A stretch of 64,000 nt of DNA from Arthrobacter bambusae (GCF_022606295.1 NZ_JAHHZS010000001.1:1-64000), one strand, 5' to 3'. Counted from the first letter of the stretch, positions 23,174 through 33,089 are shown. The notes: generated by a model from the sequence alone, not told the origin. Numbers and translations are program-made.

Positions 23174-24338
23174 TCCAACAGCCGGACCCGCTGAGATGAA
23201 GAATTCGGTTACCGTTGTTGGTCGCTACTACAACCAGCAAGGTGGGGTCTCAAATGTAATGGCCCAACTGGCCACTCGAGCTTCTTCTAAGTATCGGGTG
23301 TCCGTTGCAGCAAATGAGTATTTGGATTGGAATTCAAATCTCCACAAGGTGCCCGTACCGATGATCACTAAACCGGCTTGGGCTCAGATTCCAAGTTTTG
23401 CCGCAGCGGCACGTCCTAGAGTAACGGCTTCATTACCAGACATTATCCACGCGCACGACCCTCAGCTTATTGGCGCTGACATATATACCGCGCATAGCTG
23501 CTTTAAGGGCTACATCGGTGGTCAACGACTTGCGGCCGATATCCCAAGAAGATTCTTGAGCCACGTATTCCCCCCGCATGTTGCCGGCATCATGATGTCC
23601 AATCTCGCGTATCGCTCAGGCTCAAAGATTGTGGCGGTCTCAGGATCGATTAAGTCGGAGCTCATTCGAGAACACGGCATCGCTCCAGAGAGGATCCATG
23701 TTGTATATAACGGCGTCGATTTGGAAAAATTTAAGCCCTCTGGAAGACCTGAGGCTAAGCAGCGCCTGTCGAGGGAAATCGGAGTCGATCTTCAAGAGAA
23801 GGTTGTGTTGATTTTTGTAGGCTATGAATTTGAGAGGAAACGACTCGGCGTGGTTTTGAGAGCGTTGTCCAGTGTTGGGTCGGATGCGTGTCATTTACTA
23901 GTCGTTGGCGGTGCTGATACCACGAAGTATCGAGCCTTGGCTAACGAATTGGGCGTGCAAGGAATGACTACATTTCTAGGGCATCGAGAGGATGTTCCAA
24001 ACCTTCTTCGAGCGTCGGACATCTTCGTCTTCCCAACCAAATATGAAGCGGCAAGTTTGGCGATCTTAGAGGCCGCCGCTGCCGGGTTGGCGATGATTAC
24101 CACGGACGTCGCCATGGCATCTGAGGTTTTCACGGACGGTGCCGACGCATTACTTGTGCCAAACTCGGACTCTCACGCGGCCGTTTCCAAGTCCTTGACT
24201 CAGCTCATCGATGACCGTGACCTTAGGCTTCGGCTGGGAGACTCGGCTAATGCTCTAGCGCAAGACTTTGGGTGGGACAGTATCTGGAGTCAGTATGACG
24301 ATATCTATTCAGAAGCTCTGAGCCGTAAGAAGCGTTGA
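23166..24338 (+). CDS. Glycosyltransferase family 4
   Basis: A 390-aa GT-B enzyme. Clear features are VVGRYYNQQGGVSNVMAQLA at the N-terminus, EHGIAPERIHVVYNGVDLEK at the domain junction, then FPTKYEAASLAILEAAAAGL and MASEVF. The ATG at 23166 follows GGATGGAGAG and overlaps the previous gene by 8 nt; a later ATG at 23196 is possible. A longer frame from 23001 lies inside the upstream gene and is rejected. Low-GC codon use continues. Confidence 0.86.
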   Translation: MVSPTAGPAEMKNSVTVVGRYYNQQGGVSNVMAQLATRASSKYRVSVAANEYLDWNSNLHKVPVPMITKPAWAQIPSFAAAARPRVTASLPDIIHAHDPQLIGADIYTAHSCFKGYIGGQRLAADIPRRFLSHVFPPHVAGIMMSNLAYRSGSKIVAVSGSIKSELIREHGIAPERIHVVYNGVDLEKFKPSGRPEAKQRLSREIGVDLQEKVVLIFVGYEFERKRLGVVLRALSSVGSDACHLLVVGGADTTKYRALANELGVQGMTTFLGHREDVPNLLRASDIFVFPTKYEAASLAILEAAAAGLAMITTDVAMASEVFTDGADALLVPNSDSHAAVSKSLTQLIDDRDLRLRLGDSANALAQDFGWDSIWSQYDDIYSEALSRKKR

Positions 24339-24342
24339 CGCC

Positions 24343-25398
24343 GTGAAGTTATTCAAAGGAACCGTAGAGGGCTGGCCGGCTCGATCGAACGCGGCCCATA
24401 ACCCATTCCAAACTTTGCTAAGCGACGCTATGCAGTTCCTTGGCTGGGAGGTTCGTGAGTTTTCGCCCCTGAAGTCGCTGGTGAGACGTGCAAACCTCTG
24501 GCATTGGCATTGGCCGGATGGTCAATTCAGCCAGCGTAGCCGATTGAGCGCCTGGGCACGTTTAATTGCCTTGCTCGTGCTGCTGCAGAAAGCCCGATTA
24601 TCTCGCACGCCAATAGTATGGACAGCTCACAACCTTCGGGGCCATGAAACCGGCAATCGGAAGGTAGAAGAAATCTTTTGGCCCATTTTCTATCGTCAGG
24701 TCGCGGGTGTGCATTATATAAGCGAGTCGTCGCGAGCACTGGTCGTTGAGCACTATGCGGATCTGGCGGGGAAACCGTACACCGTCACGAACCATGGACA
24801 CTACAGAGATGTTTATGGAGAAGCCTTTTCGAAGAGTGTTGCGAGGACGGCTTTGAAACTCGACGCGGACAAGCGAACTGTGGTGTTCTGCGGCAAGGTG
24901 CGAGCCTACAAGGGTGTTACGGATCTGATTCAGGCTTTCCGATTGTTATCCTCAGATGGCATTCAGCTCGTAATCGCAGGAATGGCAACTGACGACGAGG
25001 AACGCCTCGTCCGCGATGCTGCAGCAGGCGACCCCAGAATCACGCTCTGTCTGAAATTGCTAAGCGATGAAAAGATCAAGGAATTTGTATGCGCAGCTGA
25101 CTTGGTCGTTCTGCCTTATCGAAAAATAGTGAATAGCGGAAGCGCCCTCCTTGCATTGTCCTTGGACCGTCCTGTATTCGCTGCGAACAAGGGTTCCATT
25201 CGCGAGCTCGCGCATGAAATCGGACCTGAGTGGGTAATGACATACGAGGAGCTCACACCCGAGGGACTTGCCTCAGCGCTGGAGGCTGCCGTTGAGACTG
25301 ACGGATCATCACCGGATCTGAGTGCCTATAGCTGGGCCAAAATCGCGTTGGAAGTCTCAGATCTATATACCAAAGTCAGCTCATCAGTTTCGCGTTGA
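24343..25398 (+). CDS. Glycosyltransferase (GT-B, mannosyltransferase-like)
   Basis: A 351-aa protein starting with GTG 4 nt after the previous stop. The N-terminal half has NPFQTLLSDAMQFLGWEVRE and LWHWHWPDGQF, seen in beta-1,4-mannosyltransferase-like GT-B proteins. The donor half has KRTVVFCGKVRAYKGVTDL and VLPYRKIVNSGSALLALSLD. The E/EX7E motif of classic GT4 enzymes is not evident, so the exact family and donor are uncertain. Confidence 0.78.
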   Translation: MKLFKGTVEGWPARSNAAHNPFQTLLSDAMQFLGWEVREFSPLKSLVRRANLWHWHWPDGQFSQRSRLSAWARLIALLVLLQKARLSRTPIVWTAHNLRGHETGNRKVEEIFWPIFYRQVAGVHYISESSRALVVEHYADLAGKPYTVTNHGHYRDVYGEAFSKSVARTALKLDADKRTVVFCGKVRAYKGVTDLIQAFRLLSSDGIQLVIAGMATDDEERLVRDAAAGDPRITLCLKLLSDEKIKEFVCAADLVVLPYRKIVNSGSALLALSLDRPVFAANKGSIRELAHEIGPEWVMTYEELTPEGLASALEAAVETDGSSPDLSAYSWAKIALEVSDLYTKVSSSVSR

Positions 25399-25438
25399 GT
25401 GGGCCTGCACGGCCGAAGAAAAGGAGTGACATCGTCAC

Positions 25439-26578
25439 ATGAGGCAAAAGGTCTTGGTAGTTACCGTTGAACCGCTTTGGCCTTCAACGCATGGGGGCAG
25501 GGTCAGGACAGGCAAGATAGTCGAAACATTGGCTGGCGACGGGTTCGACGTGCGAGTCGCATACGCCAGGCGACCGGGAGTTCGTTCTGGCCCGGCTCCG
25601 TGCGGAGTGGAACAGGTCGACCTGAAGTGGTCACCCGTGAGTCCATTGAGAAGGCTGACTTGGCTACCATGGCTCGGTGTCTTTACGCTTCCGCGGTTCG
25701 ACGACCTCCAGGTTCTGGTGGCCAGTTTCCAGCCCGACTTCATCTATTGGAGTCACTCTTACCTTGCAGCTGTTGGATCAAGAAAGCTTGAAACCTCTGC
25801 GTATCAAATCGTGGAGTTTGCAAACATCGAACGCGACCGCTTCTTGTCAATCTCGAAGCGAGGGACTCTTAAGCATCGCGCATCGGCATTCGTAGAGTTT
25901 CTCAAAGCATGCCGATGGGAACGTAGGATTGCACGAGGGATGGATCTGTGCGTTGCCATTTCTTCAACGGACGAGAAAGTCCTCAACAGCTTCGGCGGTA
26001 AATCCGTGTTGGTAGAAAATGCCCTACCAGGGAGCCCTTGGCAGCTCTCGCCCGACGATGCCGTCGTGATGTCGATCGCTAATTGGGACTATGGACCGAA
26101 TCGGGAGGGAATGACTTACTTCTTAGACACAGACTGGCACACCGTATTGGAGGCTCTGCCGGAGGCCAAGCTGGTCTTGGCAGGGAACGGTTCCGTCGAA
26201 ATCGCGGAGAGATTTAGCCATCTGAACAACGTCGCCGGAGTTGGTTTTGCTGATGATTTGACTGAGCTCTTCAATAATTCGACCTTGTTCCTCGCTCCCG
26301 CACGTAGCGGGGCCGGCCGACAGCTGAAAGTGGCTGAAGCTCTAGGGCATGCGAGGGCCGTTGTCGGGCCACCCTTCTTGAATCGGGAACGCAGACCAGG
26401 ACTGCCGGATGATGCCATCAACGGATCAGACGATGTCGCGGCTGAGATTATTAGAAAGATCCAGAACCTCAATGATCGTCACATCGTGGAGAAAAAAATC
26501 GCTCAATACGCTTTGCAGCACGACTGGCAATTCGAGACTGCATCATTGCGTGGATGGATGAAAGGGAAGCAGGCCTAA
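25439..26578 (+). CDS. Glycosyltransferase (GT-B)
   Basis: A 379-aa protein. The N-terminus VLVVTVEPLWPSTHGGRVRT has the Gly-rich acceptor loop. The C-terminal half has ANWDYGPNREGMTYFLDTDW, LVLAGNGSVEIAERF and LAPARSGAGRQLKVAEALGH, the pattern of GT4 enzymes related to sugar transferases of EPS loci. AAAAGGAGTGACATCGTCAC precedes the ATG. The stop overlaps the next start (TAATG). Confidence 0.84.
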   Translation: MRQKVLVVTVEPLWPSTHGGRVRTGKIVETLAGDGFDVRVAYARRPGVRSGPAPCGVEQVDLKWSPVSPLRRLTWLPWLGVFTLPRFDDLQVLVASFQPDFIYWSHSYLAAVGSRKLETSAYQIVEFANIERDRFLSISKRGTLKHRASAFVEFLKACRWERRIARGMDLCVAISSTDEKVLNSFGGKSVLVENALPGSPWQLSPDDAVVMSIANWDYGPNREGMTYFLDTDWHTVLEALPEAKLVLAGNGSVEIAERFSHLNNVAGVGFADDLTELFNNSTLFLAPARSGAGRQLKVAEALGHARAVVGPPFLNRERRPGLPDDAINGSDDVAAEIIRKIQNLNDRHIVEKKIAQYALQHDWQFETASLRGWMKGKQA

Positions 26579-27765
26579 TGCGAATTTTGGTGCTCTCGAC
26601 AGCCGACTGGGACCATCCTTTCTGGACGAACAAGCAACATGTAACTACGGCGCTCGCTTCACTCGGTCACGAAGTTTTGTATGTTGAAAGCCTCGGCATA
26701 CGTTCCTTCAGCCGAGAATCTGTTCAGGACGCTACGAGAGTGTTTCGGAGACTTAGACGGTTTTTGAGACGCCCACGGTCGGTGGCGCAGTCCATCCACG
26801 TTGCTTCTCCTTTGGTAATCCCGCTTTGGTCTAGAAAACGCGTTGTCGCCCTAAACCGGATCCTAATGCGCCTTCAAATGTGGTTTTGGAAGGTCAGTTG
26901 GGGCAAGTGGGACGCAATCTGGACCTACAGTCCCATCACGACCGCGGCGATCTCAGCCGATTCACGCCCGGTTTTATATCACTGCGTCGACAACATCGCC
27001 GCCCAGCCCTTGATGCCCGCCGAAGCCATCGATCGTTACGAAACGGAACTGGTTCATACAGCCGATCTCATTTTTTCGACCGCTCCAGATCTTACCGACC
27101 GCCTGCGTCGGATGGGCGCCGATAACGTCATTGAACATACAAATGTGGTCGACTTTGAACACTTTGGTAAGGAATACCGGATGCGTGATGATTCGGAGTC
27201 TTCGAGGCGTCCAAGTCCAAGAACGATTGGGTTTGTAGGAGCGCTCAGCAGATACAAAGTCGACCTGCAACTACTGAGGCGCGTCGCGGAAAAATATCCG
27301 GATGCGGACGTTGTGCTTATTGGCCAGATCGGCGAAGGCCAGCCTGGTGAAACACTCGCAGAGCTGAAGGATCTCACGAACGTAAAGCTCCTTGGCCCGA
27401 AACCCTATAGTGAATTGCCGGGGATAATCTCGACTTTCGATGTCGCGCTGCTTCCGGTACCGATCAACCCCTACACCAGGTCAATGTTTCCCATGAAGTT
27501 CTTCGAATACCTCGCATGCGGAATACCGGTCGTGTCTACGAGAATTCCCGCGTTAGAGAAGTTCGGAGACTCTGCTTTCATCGCAGACACTGACGAACAG
27601 TTCGTCGAGTATGTGAAGGTAGCCTCCACGGTTTCACGGAATTGGCGCGATAACGCTCGGACGTTGGCATCCAAATATACGTACAGAGAACGAACTGCCG
27701 AAATGTGCTGTATGCTGGATCGGCTGTTAGCCTCCAAGTCTGGTTCGGTCGATGGGACCTTGTGA
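26578..27765 (+). CDS. Glycosyltransferase (GT-B, TuaH-like)
   Basis: A 395-aa protein. It begins MRILVLSTADWDHPFWTNKQ and has YHCVDNIAAQPLMPAEAIDR followed by LIFSTAPDLTDRLRRMGADN, which recalls TuaH-like transferases of teichuronic-acid clusters. The donor block is LPVPINPYTRSMFPMKFFEY followed by LACGIPVVST. The start at 26578 overlaps the previous stop by 1 nt and has AAAGGGAAG upstream; an upstream in-frame ATG at 26554 lies inside the previous gene. Confidence 0.84.
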   Translation: MRILVLSTADWDHPFWTNKQHVTTALASLGHEVLYVESLGIRSFSRESVQDATRVFRRLRRFLRRPRSVAQSIHVASPLVIPLWSRKRVVALNRILMRLQMWFWKVSWGKWDAIWTYSPITTAAISADSRPVLYHCVDNIAAQPLMPAEAIDRYETELVHTADLIFSTAPDLTDRLRRMGADNVIEHTNVVDFEHFGKEYRMRDDSESSRRPSPRTIGFVGALSRYKVDLQLLRRVAEKYPDADVVLIGQIGEGQPGETLAELKDLTNVKLLGPKPYSELPGIISTFDVALLPVPINPYTRSMFPMKFFEYLACGIPVVSTRIPALEKFGDSAFIADTDEQFVEYVKVASTVSRNWRDNARTLASKYTYRERTAEMCCMLDRLLASKSGSVDGTL

Positions 27766-27905
27766 GAGAGCAGTTGTTGAGGTGGGTGTCGCGATCACGA
27801 CTCCGAGTAGGTTCGGAATAACGAACTCTGGATTGGATTATTATTCCAGACATGTGGCTCCCACCTGTTTGAGAAGTCCGGCAGCTATGTGCGATGTGGG
27901 GCGTT

Positions 27906-29360
27906 ATGATAACTGAATTGCGTGCCCGTGTTGAAGGGAATGATAGCGGTCGGAATGTCCGTCGGATCTTTTCCGGAGGGATTTCGGATCCGATTATGAG
28001 TTTCGTAGCTGTTTTCATAACGATTATTATCGCTGCAATCGGGGCATTTGGGGCAACTACCTCAACCGGATTGATGGTTATTGCCGCTGTTGTAGGTTGT
28101 GCTGCACTTTTCTGGCGACCTTTACTTTTTTCGACACTCGCTTTGGTTGTGTGTCAAGAGATAAATCCTAAGTTTGGCCAAGGCGGTCTAACGGTCTTAG
28201 GCTACCAATTCTATTTTGTAGAGTTCGGAAGCCTGCCAATTGTTTTCTATTTCTTCGTCGCGGCTGCGGTCGTAGCAGCCATAAAATACGACTGGTCGGA
28301 CAAGCTTAGCGCTGCATCCGACAAGCGACCGCTCTTGGTTATACTAATATTCTTGGCTTTGTCGATCTCAATCGGACTTTTCGCCGGTTTGAATATCCCC
28401 TCAGTGTTTGGCCAAGTCGCTCGCCCGCTCATGCTTTTTCTACTCGCTTGGCTCGTAGGTGCATACTCTCCGCAGGAGGCCGGTGGTAAATCCCTTGCGG
28501 TGGTTGTTGGACTGAGCATGGTCGGGCTGGCGATGGTTGGTCTTCCGGTAGCGGCGACGGGTGGCGGATTGAGTCTCGGCGGCCGGCTTGTGTACTATGA
28601 CACGGCTACGGCGGCGGTTGCTGCAGCCGTTCTCTTGGCAATTCTTCGCCAACGCGCTCGGTCGGCGGTGACGGTGGCTGCCGCGATTTGCTCGGCGGTC
28701 GTTTTGCTGGTGTCTTTTAGGAGATCAGTCCTTGTCGCGCTCGTGTTGATATTACTGCTAACTGGCCTGGTCAATAGAGCGTTTCGCAGAGTGATTTTAA
28801 GGGTGATCGCGGTTGGCACTGCTTTAGTACTTTTGGGCCTGTTGACCGTTCAAAACCTGATTGTTTCCTTCTGGGATCGTATTGTTTCATCGTACGAGAC
28901 ACTAGGCGGTGCCGCTTCGGATGAATCCACCCAGGGGCACGTTGATGACATTAGAATTGGTTTAGATTATGCGTTTGCCAATCCAGGGGGATACGGTCCA
29001 GCATCGCCCCAGCTTCCTGGCTTTCTAACCCAGGGGTCGAGTATATATGTTCATGACGAGGTGCTGCTGAATTGGCTTCGTTTTGGGCTGACAGGCCTCG
29101 TACTAAGTGCCGTAATCATCTATATATTTACCAGGACATCGTTCGCGGTTGTTTTGCGTCCTAGATTGGAATTTAGCACAATATTTTATTGTGCAGCATA
29201 CTTTATTCCGATCTATCTGATTGCATCTTTCACTGCACCGTTCATGATGACAACTTCGCGGTGGCCTGCGTTGCTCGGTATCGCGTTCGGGATACTGTCC
29301 CGCGCTTCGACGAATGGTCTTTCGGTTCAAGGTCTCGGACGCCAAAACACTAAGTTCTAA
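27906..29360 (+). CDS. Wzy-type O-antigen/EPS polymerase
   Basis: A 484-aa protein with about 11-12 TM helices and one larger outer loop (residues ~310-370) before the last helices, the layout of O-antigen ligase/polymerase family proteins. The loop holds YGPASPQLPGFLTQGSSIYV and HDEVLLNWLRFGLTG; HxxxL-type and Trp residues in this loop are common in Wzy/WaaL proteins. It would join flipped repeat units into chains. I prefer the ATG at 27906 (GGGG upstream), but ATG 27894 in the same frame is equally possible. It is A+T-rich compared with the flanks. Confidence 0.82.
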   Translation: MITELRARVEGNDSGRNVRRIFSGGISDPIMSFVAVFITIIIAAIGAFGATTSTGLMVIAAVVGCAALFWRPLLFSTLALVVCQEINPKFGQGGLTVLGYQFYFVEFGSLPIVFYFFVAAAVVAAIKYDWSDKLSAASDKRPLLVILIFLALSISIGLFAGLNIPSVFGQVARPLMLFLLAWLVGAYSPQEAGGKSLAVVVGLSMVGLAMVGLPVAATGGGLSLGGRLVYYDTATAAVAAAVLLAILRQRARSAVTVAAAICSAVVLLVSFRRSVLVALVLILLLTGLVNRAFRRVILRVIAVGTALVLLGLLTVQNLIVSFWDRIVSSYETLGGAASDESTQGHVDDIRIGLDYAFANPGGYGPASPQLPGFLTQGSSIYVHDEVLLNWLRFGLTGLVLSAVIIYIFTRTSFAVVLRPRLEFSTIFYCAAYFIPIYLIASFTAPFMMTTSRWPALLGIAFGILSRASTNGLSVQGLGRQNTKF

Positions 29361-29477
29361 GAGTTTGTCGTATTTGAGTGTTTATCTGGGTCCTGAATCT
29401 GCTGGTCTCGAGGAATGATCGGCTGGTATTGCTCGGCGGGTCGTGGAAGCTGAGGTGGGCTCGCGGTGATGTTTGAG

Positions 29478-29840
29478 GGCTCTTCACGGTTCGTGGGGAA
29501 ATAGATCCCTGGGATGGGCGTCATGCCGCCGCCCGGGCAGCACTTCTCAAGAGAATAACCGATTTGTAGTTGGCGGGGTTGCGATAGCCACGGGCGGTGC
29601 GCTTGATATTTTTTTGTGGCTGTGTTGTTGGCTTCGACCTTGCCCGTCGTGGCGCCGGTAAAGATCAGTACCTCAATCTCTTTCCACCACCTGCAGAAGG
29701 TGCGGTAGAGCCTGTTCGTCTCCGGTCGAGCGGCTGCCTTGACCAGTTCTTCGAGTTCTTTCTTCGCCGTCGCGGCGTCTTCCAGGGAGCCGGTGCGCAG
29801 CAAGACCCGCAGCTGTTCCTTGACCCTCCACCACCAAAGC
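29478..29840 (-). pseudogene. Remnant of an older ISL3-family transposase and its terminal repeat
   Basis: The minus strand encodes VKEQLRVLLRTGSLEDAATA, RPETNRLYRTFCRWWKEIEV, LIFTGATTGKVEANNTA and then shifts frame (NIKRTARG-like residues appear in another frame). This is the C-terminal third of an ISL3 transposase, clearly related to, but not identical with, the copy next door. Its outer end carries GGCTCTTCACGGTTCGTGG (29478-29496), the ISL3 terminal repeat. The 5' two-thirds are missing. It is non-functional. Confidence 0.8.
29833..29840. repeat. 8-bp target-site duplication, left copy
   Basis: ACCAAAGC directly precedes the left terminal repeat of the insertion sequence and is repeated exactly at 31199-31206. 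ISL3 elements make 8-bp duplications. Confidence 0.9.
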
Positions 29841-31198
29841 GGCTCTCCGTGGTTCGTGGTGAAACGGATTCCGTGTCTTGAGAGCTGAAGGGCTCGTAGC
29901 CCTGCTGTGATGGATGTTCTCTACGCATTCATCAAGAGTCAGGAGCTACGAGCTGAGGTCCTCGCTTTCGGGCAGCGGCGGGTCCGCGTCGAAGCCACGG
30001 CCGAGGCCGGGTGCCCGTGCTGTGGCGTCATCAGTACCCGCGTGCATTCACGCCGCCCCCAACGCCTGCGTGACATCCCGGTGGCCGGCCCGGTCGAAGT
30101 GATCTGGTCCAAGTGGAGATTCTTCTGCGATGAGTATCTGTGCCCGCGGCGGACGTTCGCGGAGGAGACTGCCCAGGTGCCGCGCCGCGCCCGGTCCACC
30201 CGCCGGCTTCGCGATGCCCTCGTGTCCGCCGTCATTGGATCCGGAAGGGCCGCTGCGGAAGCGGCCGCATCGTTCGGCGTCTCATGGTGGCTGGTCCAGC
30301 GGGCCCTGGATTCCGCGGCGCTGACACTGCCCGATGTCGACGGCCTGGCGCCACGGATGCTCGGCATCGATGAACACCGCTACCGGTCCGTGCGGTTCTT
30401 CCGGGATCCCGAAACGAACGCCTGGAAACGGTACTTACCCTGGATGACGACTATTGTCGATCTGGACAGCGGACAAGTGCTCGGGATCGTGGACGGGCGT
30501 GACAGTGAGGGCGTCGGGGACTGGCTGTTCGCCCGGCCGCTGCAGTGGCGTCTGGGCGTGCAGGTCGTCGCGATCGACCCGTCAGCGGCATTCCGCAAGG
30601 CACTGCGGATGTGGCTCCCGCGCACCGCGGTCTCGGTCGACGCGTTCCATTTGGTCAAGCCCGGCGCTCGACATGCTCACCGAAGTCCGGCAACGACTCA
30701 CCCAGCAGGTCCACGGCCGGCGGGGACGCTCCATCGACCCGGTCTGGGCCAACCGACGGCTGCTCCTGCGCGGCGCCGACACGCTCTCGGACCGGGCACG
30801 GAACAGGCTCAGCACCGTGTTCGCCACCGGGAAGCTGCAGGCTGCGTGGCTGGTCAAAGAACAGCTCCGGACGCTGCTCGCCACCGGGTCTCTTGCCGAC
30901 GCGGCCGCGGCGAAAGACCACCTGAAGGAACTGGTCGAACGAGCCGCGCAGCCGGAAACGAACCGGCTCTGGCGCACGATCTGCCGGTGGTGGAAAGAAA
31001 TCGAAGTCCTCATTGTCACCGGTGCGACCACGGCGAAAGTAGAAGCCAACAACACAGCCATCAAACACATCAAACGGACAGGCCGGGGATTCACCAACGC
31101 ACGCAACTACAAGACGCGTATCCTGTTGCGCAGTGCCGCCAAACCAGCGGCATGAACATCCATCACGGCAGAACAATCACCACGAACCGTGAAGAGCC
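29841..31198 (+). mobile_element. ISL3-family insertion sequence, 1358 bp, intact ends
   Basis: The left terminal repeat GGCTCTCCGTGGTTCGTGG (29841-29859) matches the complement of the right end (GGCTCTTCACGGTTCGTGG, ending at 31198) with three differences over 19 bases. ACCAAAGC flanks both sides as a direct 8-bp target duplication. One transposase gene fills the element and is broken by a single-base frameshift. The perfect duplication suggests recent insertion. It sits next to the remnant of a related older element, between the EPS polymerase and the BY-kinase gene. Confidence 0.92.
29910..31155 (+). pseudogene. ISL3-family transposase, frameshifted
   Basis: The first frame gives the zinc-finger N-terminus (GCPCCGVISTRVHSR and, further on, CPRRTF), a helix-turn-helix part and the first DDE residues in MLGIDEHRYRSVRFF and VVAIDPSAAFRKALRMW. 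After AFHLVK (about 30658) it fails. The other frame continues ALDMLTEVRQRLTQQVHGR, then WWKEIEVLIVTGATTAKVEA with the catalytic Glu, and NNTAIKHIKRTGRGF, ending at 31155. One extra C in the run at 30660-30662 explains the break. Unless ribosomes slip there, no full transposase is made. About 415 aa if repaired, normal for the family. Confidence 0.85.
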
Positions 31199-31206
31199 AC
31201 CAAAGC
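31199..31206. repeat. 8-bp target-site duplication, right copy
   Basis: ACCAAAGC directly follows the right terminal repeat and is identical to 29833-29840. Confidence 0.9.
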
Positions 31207-31592
31207 CGGCCTCCACAACTAGGTCAATCTCGCCGATGACGGAGTCCGCTACCTGAGCCAGTCCGAGGGGGTGACGGCCGCATTCCTACCGGCAGGCCGG
31301 CGCCGAAAACGCCCGAGAGCGAAGACTGCTTCGGCTCGCATTTTTCCGCGCGACTCGCGGCCAAATGCCCCCACAGAGGGGACACCCGTCGTCGCGAGTG
31401 TTCTCGTCAGCATGGACCGAACGTGATCGCTCGTTGGCTGGGTTTGTGACATGCCGTCACTTCGTCGCACGGTTAGCAGTCGAACGGTTCGACCGAGCAG
31501 ACCGGGGGGCACCGTCAAGCATCGACTAACTGCTGCATATGTAGGGCAGTCCCAGAGAGACTGCTGCTTTCTCCCTAGGGCCGTGGCGGATG
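31207..31592. other. Gene-free stretch between the insertion sequence and the BY-kinase gene
   Basis: About 385 nt with only short, low-quality ORFs on both strands. One plus frame without stop for about 60 codons (31214-31424) may be the tail of a decayed gene, but no family is recognisable. No clear terminator is seen for the kinase gene, whose 3' end is here. Confidence 0.35.
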
Positions 31593-33089
31593 TTATCCGC
31601 GCCTCAACCGGTCTGACGGGAAATGGGAGGCCGGCCTCGACTCCTCAGTGACATCAGGATCACCTGAATCCAAGACCCATTGGTTGAGCGACTCCGGTCG
31701 TTCGCGCGATTCGACACGGAAGGATCCTTGCTTCGGTCGCTCAGTGTCGGCGTAGTACCCGTAGGCGTATGAATCCGGCCCCTTCGCCGGGAGGCGGTTC
31801 AGCACTACACCTAGGATTTTCGCATCTACCAAGCGAAGCGCGGCAAGTGACTTCTCAAGATCGTGTTGACGAATCTTTTGAACGCTGGCTACCACGACTA
31901 CTCCGCCAACGTGCTGGGAAAGAACAGCGGCATCAGTCACGGGGAGGAGAGGAGGCGCGTCGATAATCACAGAATCAAACGACTGTTCAAGCCTAGAGAT
32001 CAAATTCTGCATTTCGCCGGATCCCAGAAGTTCGCTCGGGTTTGGTGGGATCCTTCCTGATGTGAGAACGAAGAGGTTGTCTTCCCCCCAAGGCTGCATG
32101 AGGTCGGCGACATCCGCGTCCCCAACCAGAGCGGTCGTAAGGCCAGCGTTTCGATCGAGCCCGAGGTATTCATCGACCATAGGACGACGGAGGTCGGCGT
32201 CGACAAGGCATACGGTTTGCCCAGCCTGGGCGAGAGCTATTGCGAGGTTGGTTGCCGTGGTGCTTTTCCCCTCCCCAGGAAGCGAAGAAGTAACCAGAAT
32301 GGTTTGTGCATGGCCAGCAACGTTGGCGAATTGAAGATTGGTTCTCAACTGGCGGAATGATTCGGCTCGCGGGCTTTGTGCCGGTGCTTGGGTCAGTAGC
32401 GGTTTTTTAGTCGCGTCTTGATCGAACGAGATTGCCCCTAGCAAAGAGGCCTCGGTCACTCGGCGGAGGTCGGCCTCGCCCCGGATCCTGTTATCGAGAT
32501 GTGCACGCAGGATGGCGGAGCCGATACCGGCTGCCAGTCCAATCAAGAGACCGAGAACCAGGTTAAGCCGAGTGTTTGGAGCAGATGGCGCGGTTGGCGC
32601 CGTCGCCGGGCTGATGATAGAAAGGCTAACAGGCGACGATCCGCCGGTTTTTGGCCTCTCCAAGGAGTCGACGGCGGAAATAAGGCTCTTAGCCACAGCT
32701 TGGGCGATCGCTGCCGCTTGAACTGGAGAACTGTCAGAGACGTCGATGTCGATGAGCACGGTGTTCAGGTCAGTCTTGGCCTGTACCTGGTTGGCCAACT
32801 CCTCGGGCGAAATTGTCAACCCCAGAGCGTCGATAGCGGGCTGCAGCACGATCGGAGAGTCGACTGTTTTGACATACGACTGCACTCGCGCCTGACTGAA
32901 CGTGTTGCCCTGCTGGAGTTCTTGAATTGATCCAGAGCTCTGTATTGCAACGAACAGTTGAGTCTTTGCCGTGTACGTCGGCCGGATGAGCACAGACGCG
33001 GCGCCGCCGACCAAGATACCAACAAGCGCTGAGGCGATGATCAAGATCCAGCTTCGGCGTGCGATGCGAAGGTAATCGCGTAGGTCCAA
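31593..33089 (-). CDS. Polysaccharide co-polymerase with BY-kinase domain (Wzz/Wzc-like)
   Basis: A 498-aa fusion protein. The N-terminal Wzz part has TM1 (RSWILIIASALVGILVGGAA) and TM2 (about residues 175-195, LNLVLGLLIGLAAGIGSAIL). The C-terminal kinase has Walker A VTSSLPGEGKSTTATNLAIA, Walker A' CLVDADLRRPM and Walker B SVIIDAPPLLPVTDA. The tail has a Tyr cluster (SYAYGYYADTE), the usual autophosphorylation site. It sets chain length with the phosphatase at 12 kb. The start is a TTG at 33089, after AGGGGGAC, as in the LANTG gene; a longer in-frame TTG at 33110 lacks a ribosome site. Confidence 0.92.
   Translation of the reverse strand: MDLRDYLRIARRSWILIIASALVGILVGGAASVLIRPTYTAKTQLFVAIQSSGSIQELQQGNTFSQARVQSYVKTVDSPIVLQPAIDALGLTISPEELANQVQAKTDLNTVLIDIDVSDSSPVQAAAIAQAVAKSLISAVDSLERPKTGGSSPVSLSIISPATAPTAPSAPNTRLNLVLGLLIGLAAGIGSAILRAHLDNRIRGEADLRRVTEASLLGAISFDQDATKKPLLTQAPAQSPRAESFRQLRTNLQFANVAGHAQTILVTSSLPGEGKSTTATNLAIALAQAGQTVCLVDADLRRPMVDEYLGLDRNAGLTTALVGDADVADLMQPWGEDNLFVLTSGRIPPNPSELLGSGEMQNLISRLEQSFDSVIIDAPPLLPVTDAAVLSQHVGGVVVVASVQKIRQHDLEKSLAALRLVDAKILGVVLNRLPAKGPDSYAYGYYADTERPKQGSFRVESRERPESLNQWVLDSGDPDVTEESRPASHFPSDRLRRG

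Noticed and set aside
29841-31198. A composite transposon formed by the insertion sequence and the neighbouring remnant
   Set aside because: The remnant has only one end and a broken transposase, and nothing lies between the two elements.
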